From contig CANTUR010000832.1 of NCBI GenBank assembly GCA_947683625.1, positions 248,001 through 312,000 of the forward strand: a DNA stretch of 64,000 nt, given 5' to 3'. Every line of letters begins with the position of its first letter. Positions within the stretch are counted from its first letter, which is position 1. This stretch comes from Mallotus nudiflorus. Its lineage: Eukaryota; Streptophyta; Magnoliopsida; Malpighiales; Euphorbiaceae. The notes beneath the pieces are model-generated. The model saw nothing but the letters and a program-made list of their open reading frames with translations, ran no database searches and was not told the origin of the DNA. The translations under genes and the position numbers were made by a program. Below are positions 35,999-48,335 of this stretch, piece by piece.

Positions 35999-38900
35999 AT
36001 GTCATATAACTACTTAATCTTGTTACCTTTGCAGAAACTTAATAATATGAGATCAACAAACCCATTTTCAATTATACTTAAACAATATAGGCTCACGGGC
36101 CCTATTTTCATTGATTGGCTAAGGAACCTAAAAGTTGTTTTAGCTTCTGAAAAGATACTTTATGTATTAGAACAAAGTCCACTCAAACCACTTCCTAAAA
36201 ATGCTTCACAAAAAGAATGTGACACTCTAGAAAAATGGAAAGAAAATGATTTACAAGCATGTTGATGTGGGCTTCTATGAATATTGAAATTCATCAGCAA
36301 CATAAGAAGTACACAAGTTCAAAAGAGAACCTACCTCACCTTCATGAGTTATTTGGTGAACATAGTAGCTTCGCTAGATATAAAATATTAAAGTGGCTCT
36401 TTCGTTCTAAGATGAAGGAGGGTGAGGATGTGAGAGCCCATGTAAACTCTATGATTAGAGTAATGAAGGAACTATAAATTCTAGATTTCTCTATAGAGTT
36501 CCATCTCCATATGGATTTGATCCTTTAATCCCTTCCTGAATCTTTTAGGTAAATTATTGCAAATTTCCATATGAACAAAATAGAGTGTACTTTTACGAAG
36601 CTTATGAACATGCTTATGACGGCCTAAAAAGCTATCCAAGGGAATAAAGACAAGGAAGTTACACTTCTTATAGTGGGACTAGGAAGAAAAGCAATAAAAA
36701 GAATAAAGGCAAGACAAGTATTGTCAAGGTTACTGGTGGCATAGCTAAGAATAAGGGCAAGATAATTGTGAGGGAAAACCAAGGCAAATAAAAATCTTTC
36801 TATTGCCAAGGTGCATTGGAAGAAGAATTGTCCTAAGTTCCTAGAGTCTCTCAAGACAAAGGGAAAAGGCAAGCAATGAGAAGGTGAGAATTTCTCTTAT
36901 TTATTTGCTTTTAAAATTCTAAGAACTCATATAATGCATGGGTATTGGATACTGGTGCTAATTCTCACATTTGTTCATCTTTGTAGGATCTAACAAATGA
37001 GAGAAGATTGAGGCCTAATGAAGTGACCTTAAAGTTTGGAAATGGAGCAAGTGTTGCGACCAAAGCTATAAAATCCACTTCTATTAATCTATATGATCAT
37101 ATTTTATTATTGGATTATTTATTATATGTACCTAATGTCTATAAGAACACTGTCTTTATTTCTAGTTTGACTAGAAAGGGTTATGAATTTTATTTCAAAA
37201 TAGATGTTTTAATATTTACTTTAAAAGTGAAATGGTAGGCAAGGGTTATTTAATACAAGATTTATATTATGTTAATAATATCTCCAATAACAATGAGCCT
37301 CAAATTAATATAAGTAATACAAATGCTATGTTAAATGAAAATACCTTTAATTCTAAATATCTTTAGCACTTAAGATTATGTCACATTATGGAGGATAGGA
37401 TTAATAAGTTGGAAAGGATGTGAATCTTGAGCAATCTTGAATCTACATCCAATTCAACTTGTGAGGCTTGTCTTCAAAGCAAGATAACTAAATCACTATT
37501 TGTTGGACAAATGGCAAGAGCTAAATATGTATTAAAAATCATAAATAGTGATGCATGTGGACCATTTGGAGAAATAGCTAGAGGTGGTTTCTACTATTTT
37601 ATAACCTTTATAGATGATCTATCAAGGTATAGGCATTTATTTTTTATAAAGAACAAAAGTGAATCTTTTGAAAAGTTCAAGGAATTCAAAGCCCAAGTAG
37701 AAAACCAAATTTGGGAAAAGTATTAAAACTCTAAGATCATATTGAGGAGGTGAATACTTGAGTACCCAGTTCCTTAAATTCCTAAAGGAACATGGCATTG
37801 CATAACAACTCACACCACCTAGAACACCATAATTAAATGGTGTATCTAAGAGGCAAAATCATACTATATTAAATATGGCACATTCTATGATGAGCTATAT
37901 TGATATTTTTATTTCACTTTAGGGTTATGCACTATAAACTGCCTCTTACATCTTTAATTGTGTTCCATCCAAATCTGTTTCTACTACATTGTATGAGTTA
38001 TGGCATGGTAGAAAACCAAGTCTTAAATATATTAAGATTTGGTGATGTTCGACTTTTATCAAAAGGCTAAAATTAGACAAGTTAGATGAAGGTTTAGGAT
38101 ATTACTTTTATCTTCCAACTAAACAAGTTATTGTTATTCGCATAGATGATATTTTCCTTGAAAAAGTGTTTATTAAGGAAGGTGGCAAATGAAAGAAGAT
38201 AATGTTAGATGGGGAGTCATCTAAAGAAGCCCAATAAATTGATCAAATGCATATTGATCAACCCAAAGAGCCTATTCCAATTGAGAATGTTGTCACACCA
38301 ACTCCTAGAAGGTCTAATAGGGTATCTCATCCTTCCGAGAGATACAATTTCTTCATGATATGCAAGAGTTATATATTTATGAAGAGAACATTCATGATAA
38401 TGATCCTACTACATATGAAGAAGCTTTATGTGATAAAGATTCTTCAAGATGGCTTGAGGCTATGAGAACTAAAATGGATTCCATGTATGCAAACCAAGTA
38501 TGGACAATTATTGATCATCTTGAGGGTATTATACCCATTGGGTGCAAATGGATCTTTAAGAGAAAGATTGGTGCAGATGGAAAGGTAGAGACCTATAAAG
38601 CAAGGCTTATAGCAAAAGGGTTTCGCCAAAGGCAAGGGGTAGACTATAAGGAGACTTTCTCATTAGTAGCCATGCTTAAATCCATTCAGATTCTTCTAGC
38701 TATAGCTTTATATTATAATTATGAGGTTTGTAAAGGGATGTCAATACCACTTTCCTTAATGGTTATATTGAGGAAGACATCTTTATGGAGCAACCAAAGG
38801 TTTTAAATTTAAGGATAACTTAAAAGTGTGCAAGCTTAATAGATCTATCTATAATTCAAAATATGCATTAAGGAGTTAGAATCATCATTTTGATGAGGCT

Positions 38901-39700
38901 ATTCATTCTTAGGGTTTCATTAAGAATAAATATATGCCATATGTTTACAAGAAGGTTAGTGGGAGCTAACTTACTTTCCTAGTCTTGTATATATATGACA
39001 TATTATTAACTGAAAATGATGTTGGTATGATGACTTCTATGAAAGTATGGCTATCTAAAACCTTCTCAATAAAGTACTTAGGGGAGGTAATATATATTCT
39101 CAAAATTCAAGTCTATAGAGATAGATCGAAGAGAATGATAGGTTTATCCTAAAGTCTTTATTTGAAAAGGTGTTGAAGGACTAAAGATTTAGTCTTAACA
39201 TATAGAGGAGGTGATCTACAAATAGATGGCTTTACAAATTCTGATTTCTAATAAATTATGATAGAAAGTCTATCTCTAGGTTTATTTTCATTTGTAATGG
39301 AGGAGTAGTGAGTTGGAAGAGTTCCAAGTAAGGTATCATTGCGGATTCCACTACAGAAGCCGAATATATAGTCATATCGGATGTTGCTAAAGAAGTTATT
39401 TGGATTAAGAAGTTCGTTATTGAACTAAGAGTTGTTCCTTCCATTGAGTCACCCATTCCTCTCTATTGTGACAAAAATAGAGCCATTGCTTAGGTAAAAG
39501 AACCAAGTTCTCATCAGAAATCCAAACACATAGAAAGGTGCTATCATATTATTAGAGAACTTGTTAGAATGGGCAATGTGCTCATGCAAAAGGTAGCTTC
39601 ATATGATAATGTCACTAATCCACTTACTAAAGCACTAACACAAATAGAGTTGGATAGACATTTTGAGAAGATGGGTCTAAGATACTATAGTAATTGGCTC
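35999..39700 (+). pseudogene. Copia 3 gag-pol remnant
   Basis: Gag starts near 36041 (LTGPIFIDWLRNLKVVLASEKILYVLE) and shifts frame near 36259 (MLMWASMNIEIHQQH, LFRSKMKEGEDV). Zinc-knuckle remnants (HWKKNCPKFLES) lie near 36813. Protease near 36945 reads WVLDTGANSHICSSL with DTGA intact. Integrase runs 37340-37730 (CEACLQSKITKS, IINSDACGPFGEIARGGFYYFITFIDDLSRY). RT runs 38430-39020 (GCKWIFKRKIGADGKVETYK, ARLIAKGFRQRQGVDYKETF); the YVDD site reads YIYD. RNase H runs 39280-39690 (ADSTTEAEYIV, YCDKNRAIA, SSHQKSKHIERCYH, NVTNPLTKAL). The frame is broken in many places. The closest layout is the Tnt1-like group of copia proteins. Confidence 0.9.
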
Positions 39701-39717
39701 TAGTGTAAGTGGGAGAT

Positions 39718-41908
39718 TGTTAGTATAGGTGGTATGCCCTAGAGGCCAATCACATATTTTGACATTGTACGTTATCCCAAACAGCAATAAAATATTCATT
39801 TAAATGAAGTGTTTATTTATTTGAGTATTTATCCATTAGTATAAAATTAAATAAATTTATTATTAAGAGTTGATAATATGAGTGACAAATTTATTTAGTA
39901 AATATGATATAAAATTATTCATAATCGATAAATTAATATTTGGGTAATATTAATTTGACTATCACCTCTTTAAAATTTTCTTGATTAGTATGTAATGCTA
40001 ATAGCGGGAGATAGTAAGTCTCATGCTACTTGATATGAGATATCATAATAGACATGTGTATACTCATGTGATGGGTGGATCGAATATGACGTTAGATTTA
40101 TGATTGCGTGGATTTTCATTTATAGCCAACAATCATAATCTATGTCATAATGGTGCATATAGTCCTTTGACCTAAGGCAACATGGTCATCCACATTTAAG
40201 TGGTTAGGGTTTATTACTGCTTACATACTTGTGTTAATAACACATGGGTATATAGCATGTGGTGGCTCTAGTCGATTAAATATAGGGATGAGTATTCAAC
40301 CAAGATGAGATTCATTGCCATGAACTCGGATAAGATCCTATGTTATTTAAGTTTATTCTTAACATATAAGTTCTTGGCCAAGACAAACATAACAGTCTGA
40401 AAGAGTTTCAGTACTAGAAAGGTGTTTCTAGTATTTCTTATGTTTTATCAATCATAGAACTTGAGATGAGTTTATATAATGAAGCTATTAGAGTTTGACT
40501 AAACCATGACTCTAGGCTATATCAGGATCTTCTAATGAAGAGATTTTAGTACACGGTAATTATGACCAAAGGGATCTTATAAATCAATACATGCATTCAT
40601 TTCTAATTGGATAGTTGTGATATCGATGTTAGAGATCACTCACAACTTATAAGAACTAAATGTGTATAATTGGAATTTTCACATTTAGACTTAAAAGAGT
40701 TTCAAATAATATCAAGTGTTGATATTATCTTCTCATTGCCAATTAGATATGAATCTAGTAAGTCACACTTAAAAGAGCTTTACCAAATCACTATTAACAT
40801 TAATCTAATTATTAATTAAAGAGTTTAATTAATTAATTAAGATTAATAGAATTGGATTTATGCTTATGTAATGATTCTAGCATATCATGAAATCTAATTC
40901 AATTAAGGGTTTAATTATTAATTAATACTTTATTAATATAAGATATTAATTGAAGTATTAAATTAATAATAAATGTTGTTTCTAGTTGGACTTAGATTAA
41001 TGGCCTAAGTTGTATGGGCCTAGCCCAAAAGGGTTTTGGACCAAAGATTAGTCCAAGATGTAAAGAAAGCCCATGAATCTTATCTAGGCCCATTTATCTA
41101 ATGGATTGGGCTTAGCCTAAGTGTTGGCCCAAGTCCATACAAATTGATATGGTCAAATTTGTCATGCTAGGCACATTATCCTTTACGTGTAAATTGTTGA
41201 CCATGGCATATTTGGCATATTAGGCACATTTTCTCTTAAGTGAATAATGTTGACCTTAGCTAAATTAAAGATTAAAGTTAATTGATTTGTGTAGAGAATG
41301 TATATAGATTCATGAGATGTATTCAATTCTCTACATAATTATCTCTTATACAAGTTGTATACCTATCATGATGAGTTATATACATGTGAAGTAAGCAATG
41401 ATGTCATTAGGTTTGCTTTTTCTACATATAAATACATAACCTAAGATATGTTTCTAATGCTAGATGGTTAGAGAAATTTGTGTAAAGACACACAAAAGAG
41501 AGAAACAACATATACTCAAATTAAACCCTAAGTATTCTTGCAAGAGATTTAATTAGTGCAAGTTTGTGAGGGTCTATTGAGAGGGCATCTTGCATCTAAC
41601 CAAATCCAAGCATGAAGGTGATTGGTGAAGCTTTGGTGTTTTAAGCTAGAGGGTTAACATTTAGGAGGCTAAGCATTTTATTCAAGAGTTGAACTAAAGA
41701 TCCAAAGCTTACAAAATACTTGTGGTCTACATCAAACTTAGGAGTTTGTAAGTATTTCTAAACTTAGAATTCCTATGTTCATGTTTGCATATGTTGATTG
41801 TTATTTAGCTATGTGTAAAATGCAAATTGGATATATGGGAATGAAAATCTTCATATGTTGAAGATTTTATGCTCACCACACATTAAAGTTATATAACTGT
41901 TTCCTTCA
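39718..41908 (+). repeat. Copia 3 3' LTR
   Basis: It follows AGTGGGAGAT and is colinear with the 5' LTR. It includes an extra ~20 bases near 40160 that the 5' LTR lacks. It lacks the TRIM insertion: the empty site reads 'gctagagg-gttaac-atttaggaggc' near 41646. Confidence 0.9.
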
Positions 41909-41913
41909 TATAC

Positions 41914-44560
41914 AAACTGAAATTTGATAATATTTTGGTTGAATTCTTGCTTACTATAAATAGTAATATTGGACATAAACATAGCATGATGAATGAAAAT
42001 TTTACTTACTTATGGCAGAAATATTTGGGTCATATATCCAAGAAAAGTTTATACAGATTAGTAAATAATGAAATTCTTACAAATCTAAATTTTGCTGATC
42101 TCAGAATTTTTATGGATTGCATTAAAAGGTAAGTGAACCAAACAATCCAATAAAGGAGCCATAAGAAGCACTTAACTTCTTGAAATTATACATATTAATA
42201 TTTGTGGACCTTTTGACACTCCAACTATTAGTAGGGAAATAAATGTTTTCACCTTTATTGATAATTTTTCACATTATGGTTTTACCTATTTACTTCATAA
42301 AGAATCTTAATTTATAGATGCTCTTAAGGCATACATAAAAGAGGTTAAAAGAAAATTAAATAAAAAGGTGAAAATTATAAGATATGATAGAGGTGGTGAA
42401 TTTTATAAAAAAAATATAATGAGTTTGCACGGTATTTTGGTCCATTTGCAAAACTCCTTAAAAGTTATGGCATATGTGCACAGCATACTACGTTGGGAGT
42501 ATGACGAGTAACTCCTTTTTACCTAAATCATTGTACATGCATGCACTTAAAACCACAACAGATTTATTAAATAGGGTTCTTAGTAAGGTAGTTCAAAGAC
42601 TCCTTTTGAATTGTGGACATGACGAAAACCTAGTTTACAACACCTGCATGTTTGGAGTTGCCCAATGGAAGAATTTATAATCCATATAAAAAGAAAGTTA
42701 GATTCTCAAGCTATTAGTAGTTACTTCATTGGTTACCCAAAAAAATATAAAAGGTAAAAATTTTATTGTCCAAAACATAGTTAGAGAATTATTGAAACAA
42801 AAAATGCAAATTTTATTGAGAATTGTGATTTTAGTAGGAGTGACAAGTAGTAAAATACATAGATAAAGCAAATTAGTGTAAGTGTTCCTTTACACATGTC
42901 CATTACTTATATATAACTTATGCAAACAAAGCCCTAGGAATAGTAGTTAGAAGATCTCAAAGAAAAATAAAATAAGCTATTCCAAATAGTTATGTGCTAT
43001 ATTTGCAAAAGTTAATAAGGATCCGATTTCATATTCACAAGCCATAAAAAAAGTGTTGAATTTGATAAGTAGATTGATGTCATGAAAGATTAATTGATAT
43101 CTATAAAGCATAATAATTTCAAGGATCTTATTGGATTTTAGTAAATTGAAAAAGCGTTAGGTGTAAATGGGTTTTTAAAACAAAGCATGACTCAAAAGGC
43201 AATATTGAAAGATATAAAACTAGTTACTAAGGGTTATACTAAAAAAAGTGGCATTGATTGTACAAAGACATTTTCTTCAATCTCAAAGAGAGATTTATTA
43301 AGAATGATTATGACATTAGTTGCTCATTATGATTTAGAGTTACATCAAATGGATATGAAAACAACCTTCCTAATTTACATGGATTAACTTGAAGGTTTTT
43401 CTATGGGGAGTAAAATTTAGATAGTGTGTAAATTCAAAAAATCAATATATGAACTTTTAAGTTTCTTAACAATGGTATATTAAGTTTAATACTATTATTA
43501 AATATTTTTGCTTAAAAGAAAATACTGTTGATCAATGTATATACCAAAAGATCATTGAGAGTAAGTTTATATTTTTGGTTCTGTATGTTGATAATATTTT
43601 GCTTGGTGCTAATAATTTAAGTATAATGAATGAGACTAAAGAATGTTTTTATAAAGAACTTTAAAATGAAAGGTATATGAGAGGTATCATATGTGATTAG
43701 AATAGAAATTTTACATGATAGATTATGTGAATTACTAGAATTGTCTCAGAAAGCCTATATTGAAAAAGTTTTTGAAAAATTTAACATAAATTAAATGTTT
43801 GCCTAGGGTTATTCCCATATAGAAATGTGACAAATTTATTCTTATGTAATGTTCAAAAAATGATGTGGTTAAAGAAATGAAATCAATTCCATATGCTTAT
43901 GTTGTTGGAAGTTTAATATACTTGTAAACATGTACCATACTAAATATCAGTTTTGTGGTTGAAATATTAGGTAGATATCAAAGTAATCCTATAATTAATC
44001 ACTGGAAAGTTGCAAAGAAACCTTTAAAGAACAAATAATTACATGCTCACATATAAGAGATCCAATGAACTAGAGGTGATTGGATATTCAAATTCAGATT
44101 TTGCTGGATGCCTTAATAGTAGAAAGTTCACATTTGGCTATTTGTTTTGATTAGCAGAAGCATCAATATCATTAAAAAGTGAAAAAAAAACTATTATTGT
44201 TTCATCCATTATAAAGGTAGAATTTAGGACATGTTTTAAAGTCACAATTCATGCATTATAGATGCAAATCTATATTTCAGGACTTGGAGTTGTCAACACC
44301 ATTATCAAGCCACTAAAAATTTATTATGATAATTCCATAGTAATGTTCTTATCTAAAAATGAAAAATACTCAAAGGGTACCAAATATGAAAGTATTTTGT
44401 TATTAAAGAGGTGATTTGAAAACAAAGAGTGTCAATTTAGCACGTCCGTATTAAACTTATAATTGCAAATCCTTAATGAAAGGCTTACAACCAAAATTAT
44501 TTAAGGAACATGTTCTAAGAATGGGTCTTAGTTGTAATGATGATTAGGATGATTAATTAT
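41914..44560 (+). pseudogene. Copia 1 integrase, reverse transcriptase and RNase H remnant
   Basis: The GAG-pre/zinc region near 41995-42130 reads NFTYLWQKYLGHISKKSLYRLVNNEI. Integrase pieces lie at 42180-42680. RT runs 43150-43400 with CKWVFKTKHDSKGNIERYK (one frame shift), SGIDCTKTFSSISKRDLLRMIM and YDLELHQMDMKTTFLIYMD. The catalytic YVDD near 43585 reads YVDN. RNase H runs about 44075-44530 (ELEVIGYSNSDFAGCLNSRK, YYDNSIVMFLSKN, MGLSCNDD). It is the most decayed of the three copia bodies, consistent with Copia 1 being the oldest. Confidence 0.85.
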
Positions 44561-44895
44561 ATAATGACACTTTGAACTCTATTATATAATTCTAATATGC
44601 ATTATGAATTTTCTAATTTCTTATATTTGTGTACACATGATTGATTTAAAGTCAAATAGGGAAAGTCATTATTTGATATTATCATGGACCATTATAAATT
44701 TATGTTTTGTATATTTCAATTATGGATATGATATGATAAATTTGTAAGTGTTATTGAAATGGAGAGTTCAATGAAAGAGGACATAAATACCATAACTCGC
44801 ACTTTAAAATTTTCATATTATATTATTATGATGAAATTATAAGAGATTAATTATTATAAATACAATAAGCATTATATTAATTTTAACCTGAAGAA

Positions 44896-45037
44896 TTATA
44901 GAAAAATAATCCCATTAAGTGTGACCCAATTAAAATTAAATAAAGGTAAAACTCTAATTATAGTTGGATTTGCATAGTGTAAATTAATCTCATACATTGA
45001 TTTTAGGGTTACATGATGGGCATATCAAATTAAATAA

Positions 45038-45087
<50 letters not shown>

Positions 45088-45240
45088 ACTTATGTTCAGA
45101 TCAATGCATTCAAGTATGAATTATTCTACAAATTCAAGTGAGTTTTCTATCTTTTGTATTCATTGTAGCATGAAAATATTACGTTTTAAAGATCTTTAGG
45201 GATTATGTTTATAATGTCTTGTTGTTATGAAAATCTAACA
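44896..45240 (+). repeat. Copia 1 3' LTR
   Basis: About 345 bases starting TTATAGAAAAATAATCCC (the TG start is lost) and ending AAAATCTAACA next to the target copy AACCA. It contains a pure (TA)n tract of about 44 bases (45040-45084), absent or short in the 5' LTR. Confidence 0.88.
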
Positions 45241-45600
45241 AACCAAGCATTGCCAGTATATGGGTAAAGGCTATGGGGGTTGCTTGCAATCATGTTTTGA
45301 ACTTAGGGTGTAATATGAGTGATGGCAACAATCTCAACTTAAGCAAAGACAACAGTGTGGTGGTGACATTAGCAAAGTGGTGGTGGTCGCGATGATGATA
45401 AAAAAAAAAGTTGATTTACTGATTTATTAAAAAATATAATTTTTTTTTATCTTGAGTCTTGATATCTTGTGGAAATTAGAAAGAATGATATGGGTCTTAT
45501 AATTTTTGAAGAATTTATGCTTTAAGTAATAAAATTACTTGAATAATATGAGGGTGAAGAAAGATTCTATGAGCTTAAGAGATTTTGGTGTTAAAAAAAA
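45241..45600. other. host sequence right of Copia 1
   Basis: Joined to 24507 this restores the pre-insertion site. It contains a GTGGTGGT-rich patch near 45355-45390. No reading frame is recognised. Confidence 0.4.
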
Positions 45601-46265
45601 CATTGGAGATGAAGAAGATGCCATGGGTATTGAAATCTTGAGAAAATAATGAAAATTATTATGGGTTTTGTCATTTTTGAAGAAGTAAAGTGATGGCTAA
45701 GTGAATTTATGGAAGAATTTCAATAGGTGAGCTAGTTTGAAGAAGAAATATGGGTGTTTTGAAATTCAACAAAAAACAAAACCTACTTTTGGAAGAGAAG
45801 AAGCATGAGATGTTAGATAACTTGAAAATTTGACTTAGATGTTTTAATTCTTGAAGAAATTAAGTCATGGGTAGAGTGAATTTGTGAAGAAATTGAGATT
45901 TAGGAGAGAAATTGGTGAGTCATTTTGAAGAAGAAATATAAGTATTGTTAAAAAGAAATTAACACTTACTTTAAAAAAATGTCATGGGATGTTGAAATCT
46001 TGAATAGATTAGTATAGGTTTTTTTTTTAAGAAGTAAAGATATAGATAAAGTGAATTTCTTGAGTAATTGAAATTTGAATGAGTTTGGTGTAAAATTAAA
46101 AGGAGAAGATGACATGGATATAGTTGAAATCTTAAAAATTTTGGAAAAATTAATATGCGTCTTTTGATTTTTAAAGAGACAATGTTATGGGTAAGCAAAT
46201 TTGTGAAAGAATTGAAGTTTGAAGATAAACTTGATAAGCAATTTGAAAGAGAAGAAGATGAATTT
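45600..46265. repeat. degenerate ~180-bp tandem repeat, about four units
   Basis: Units open with 'gaagatgccatgggtattga' (about 45617), 'gaagcatgagatgttagata' (about 45801), 'atgtcatgggatgttgaaat' (about 45979) and 'gaagatgacatggatatagt' (about 46106). Each continues with a 'tttttgaagaa..aa.g..atgg.ta.agtgaatt' block. Spacing is about 182, 178 and 127 bases, so later units are shortened. There is no open frame through the array. Confidence 0.7.
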
Positions 46266-48079
46266 TTGTACAGAGAAATGAGTATTTTGAATTAAAAAAA
46301 AAAAAAAAGAAGATGGAAAATGAGAAGAGATTTTGTTTTGTGTACATATATCCATATAATTAGTTATGGGTTTTAACTAAACTAATTATATGCAGGAGGC
46401 ATTGTTTGTACCTAAATTCAAATTTTTTAATAACCTATAATTAATTTCAAAATCCAGCCCATTAATAGTCTTGAGTATGAAGGAAATTGAAGCTTCTAAA
46501 ATTTTTGCTTTTGGAATTTATGTTACTGAGCTAAAGATAAGGAACTAAGCTATTGAGGAATGAATGTACATGAAAAATCTAGAATTCTCTAAGTAGCTAC
46601 GAGGTGTTGAGGAATTGATAAGGTTTGGAGTTGTTATGTGAAGTATTTGGAACATTCTAAGGACTTGGTGATTTAGGGAAGACGTAGCCTATAAGCAAAG
46701 TGACCTGCAAGTAAGAAATTAATGTTGAAGATTAATGATAAAATTTTTTTATGGAATTAGTCTATAAAATCAAGAAGAAAGAGCAGCAAAGAACACAACC
46801 ATCATCATTAACAATCAACAAATTATCAATAATTACAACAGACTTTTTCAATGTTTTCAACTCTAATTTTTCCGTCTAAACTTGATTTTATCAAGCTTAT
46901 AAATATTTCCTTACAATAAAATTTCTTATTTTTAGTCTAGCCAAACAATACAAAATTTTATTTTACATTATATCGTTAAATTCTTAAAATTTCTTGTTGG
47001 ACTTTAAGCAAATTATGATAAAGACGCTTGAGAATTCACTTTGCCTTAAAAGAAGTCAAGTTTCATTTAGAGAAAATAATCCTTTGACATGCTCATTCTT
47101 TAAACCAAACCTAATTTGCCAAAAAATAAAGCAACAACTATATTTTAATATGATTATATCGTGAATTATATTTAACTACTGGATGATTACTTATTTGCTT
47201 TTATCAATGAAAGCTTCATATTTGTTTTATATCAGTGTGCAATATATTGCAATTTAGTAGATAATGTGAATGTTAAGAACCGAAAGATGAAACATTCCAA
47301 TCACCATACATTAATTAAATTTGGATATTTTGATTAAAAAAATTAGGGAAAAGCCTTTGAAAATTGAAATTTGATGTCAAAAAAATTAGGACCAACCTTC
47401 AATTAATTATGAAGTTTTAAAATATACATTTATGAAGTTTTTTTAAAATTTTATGTTTATAAAAATTATTTTTAATATTTTCTAAAAATTTGAAAAAAAA
47501 AAGCTAAAAATAATAATTATTATTATAGATCTAAAATTTTTTGAAAATTTTAAAATTTTACAATCAAACCATATACATTTAATAAAAAAGAATTAAAAAT
47601 TTTCTATATACTTAAAAAAAATTCAAAATTTTATATAAATTTAAAAAATAAATTTTCTATAAATTTTTAAATCTTTTTTCTGAAATGTATATTGTTTGAT
47701 TCTAAAAGTTTTAGACCTAGAAATTTTTTTTTAACTTTTTGTTAAAATTTTTAAAAATATATTTATATTTCTATAACCTTAAAAGTTTTTTAAATTTTTA
47801 AAAACTTTCTAAATATTTCTTTTGAAATTAATTTCATCAATTGGCATTGTCGTTCGATCGAGCTAATATTTTTTTTAATTAATGTTAGAATTAAATGTTT
47901 CTTTGATTTTTAGGACCTAATTGCAATAATTTTTTTAACAAGGGTCCAATATAATCCAATTTTCATAGATTAGGGTCCAAATGGGACTAAAAAAATATTT
48001 AGGTCAAATATAAACCTCCGAGTAAAGTTGAGAGCTTAATTTGTACCTTAGTCATTTTCTTTATACTTTTATTCTCCCT
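46266..48079. other. AT-rich spacer, nothing recognised
   Basis: Mostly AT-rich. Near 47910-48050 there are 'acctaattgcaataa' and 'gggtccaatataatcc' words of the sort seen at the edges of plant non-autonomous transposons, but no boundaries could be drawn. Confidence 0.45.
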
Positions 48080-48275
48080 TTTAGGGAGTCATTCTTTAAT
48101 ACAAACATATGTATTCTAATGACCCATATTTTAATTATTAAATTAAATACAAATTTTAAAGTGTTAAATATTATTTTAAAAGAATTATTGTTAAATGAGT
48201 ATTTTAGTAAATTTATTGATTATTAAGAGTATATTTTATATATATGTATACTTATGTGTATAAATATTTGGGAGG

Positions 48276-48335
<60 letters not shown>

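Larger units (their letters stand above)
32213..41908 (+). mobile_element. Copia 3: decayed Ty1/copia element with >2 kb LTRs
   Basis: The 5' LTR (32213-34630) begins TATTAGTATAGG, probably a mutated TG start. The 3' LTR (39718-41908) begins TGTTAGTATAGG. Both end TTTCYTTCA. The flanking 5-mers are TATAT (32208-32212) and TATAC (41909-41913). A primer-like site TGGAATCAAAGC lies at 34633, and a purine tract AGTGGGAGAT precedes the 3' LTR. It sits between the protease and integrase regions of Copia 1. The 5' LTR is longer than the 3' LTR mainly because it carries a TRIM insertion (34157-34333). Confidence 0.92.
24508..45240 (+). mobile_element. Copia 1: old Ty1/copia element, host to nested insertions, target AACCA
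   Basis: LTRs lie at 24508-24884 and 44896-45240, both ending GAAAATCTAACA. The 5-mer AACCA directly flanks both ends (24503-24507, 45241-45245). A primer-binding-like site, TAGTATTAGAGC, follows the 5' LTR at 24888; it is a C-to-T-decayed version of the initiator-Met tRNA complement TGGTATCAGAGC. The internal region is interrupted by Copia 2 (25159-30308) and Copia 3 (32213-41908). Remaining pieces are the leader, gag, protease, integrase, reverse transcriptase and RNase H. Without the nested elements it is about 5.9 kb. Confidence 0.92.

Noticed and set aside
39256..39456. Minus-strand 66-codon frame
   Set aside because: Antisense shadow of the Copia 3 RNase H region.
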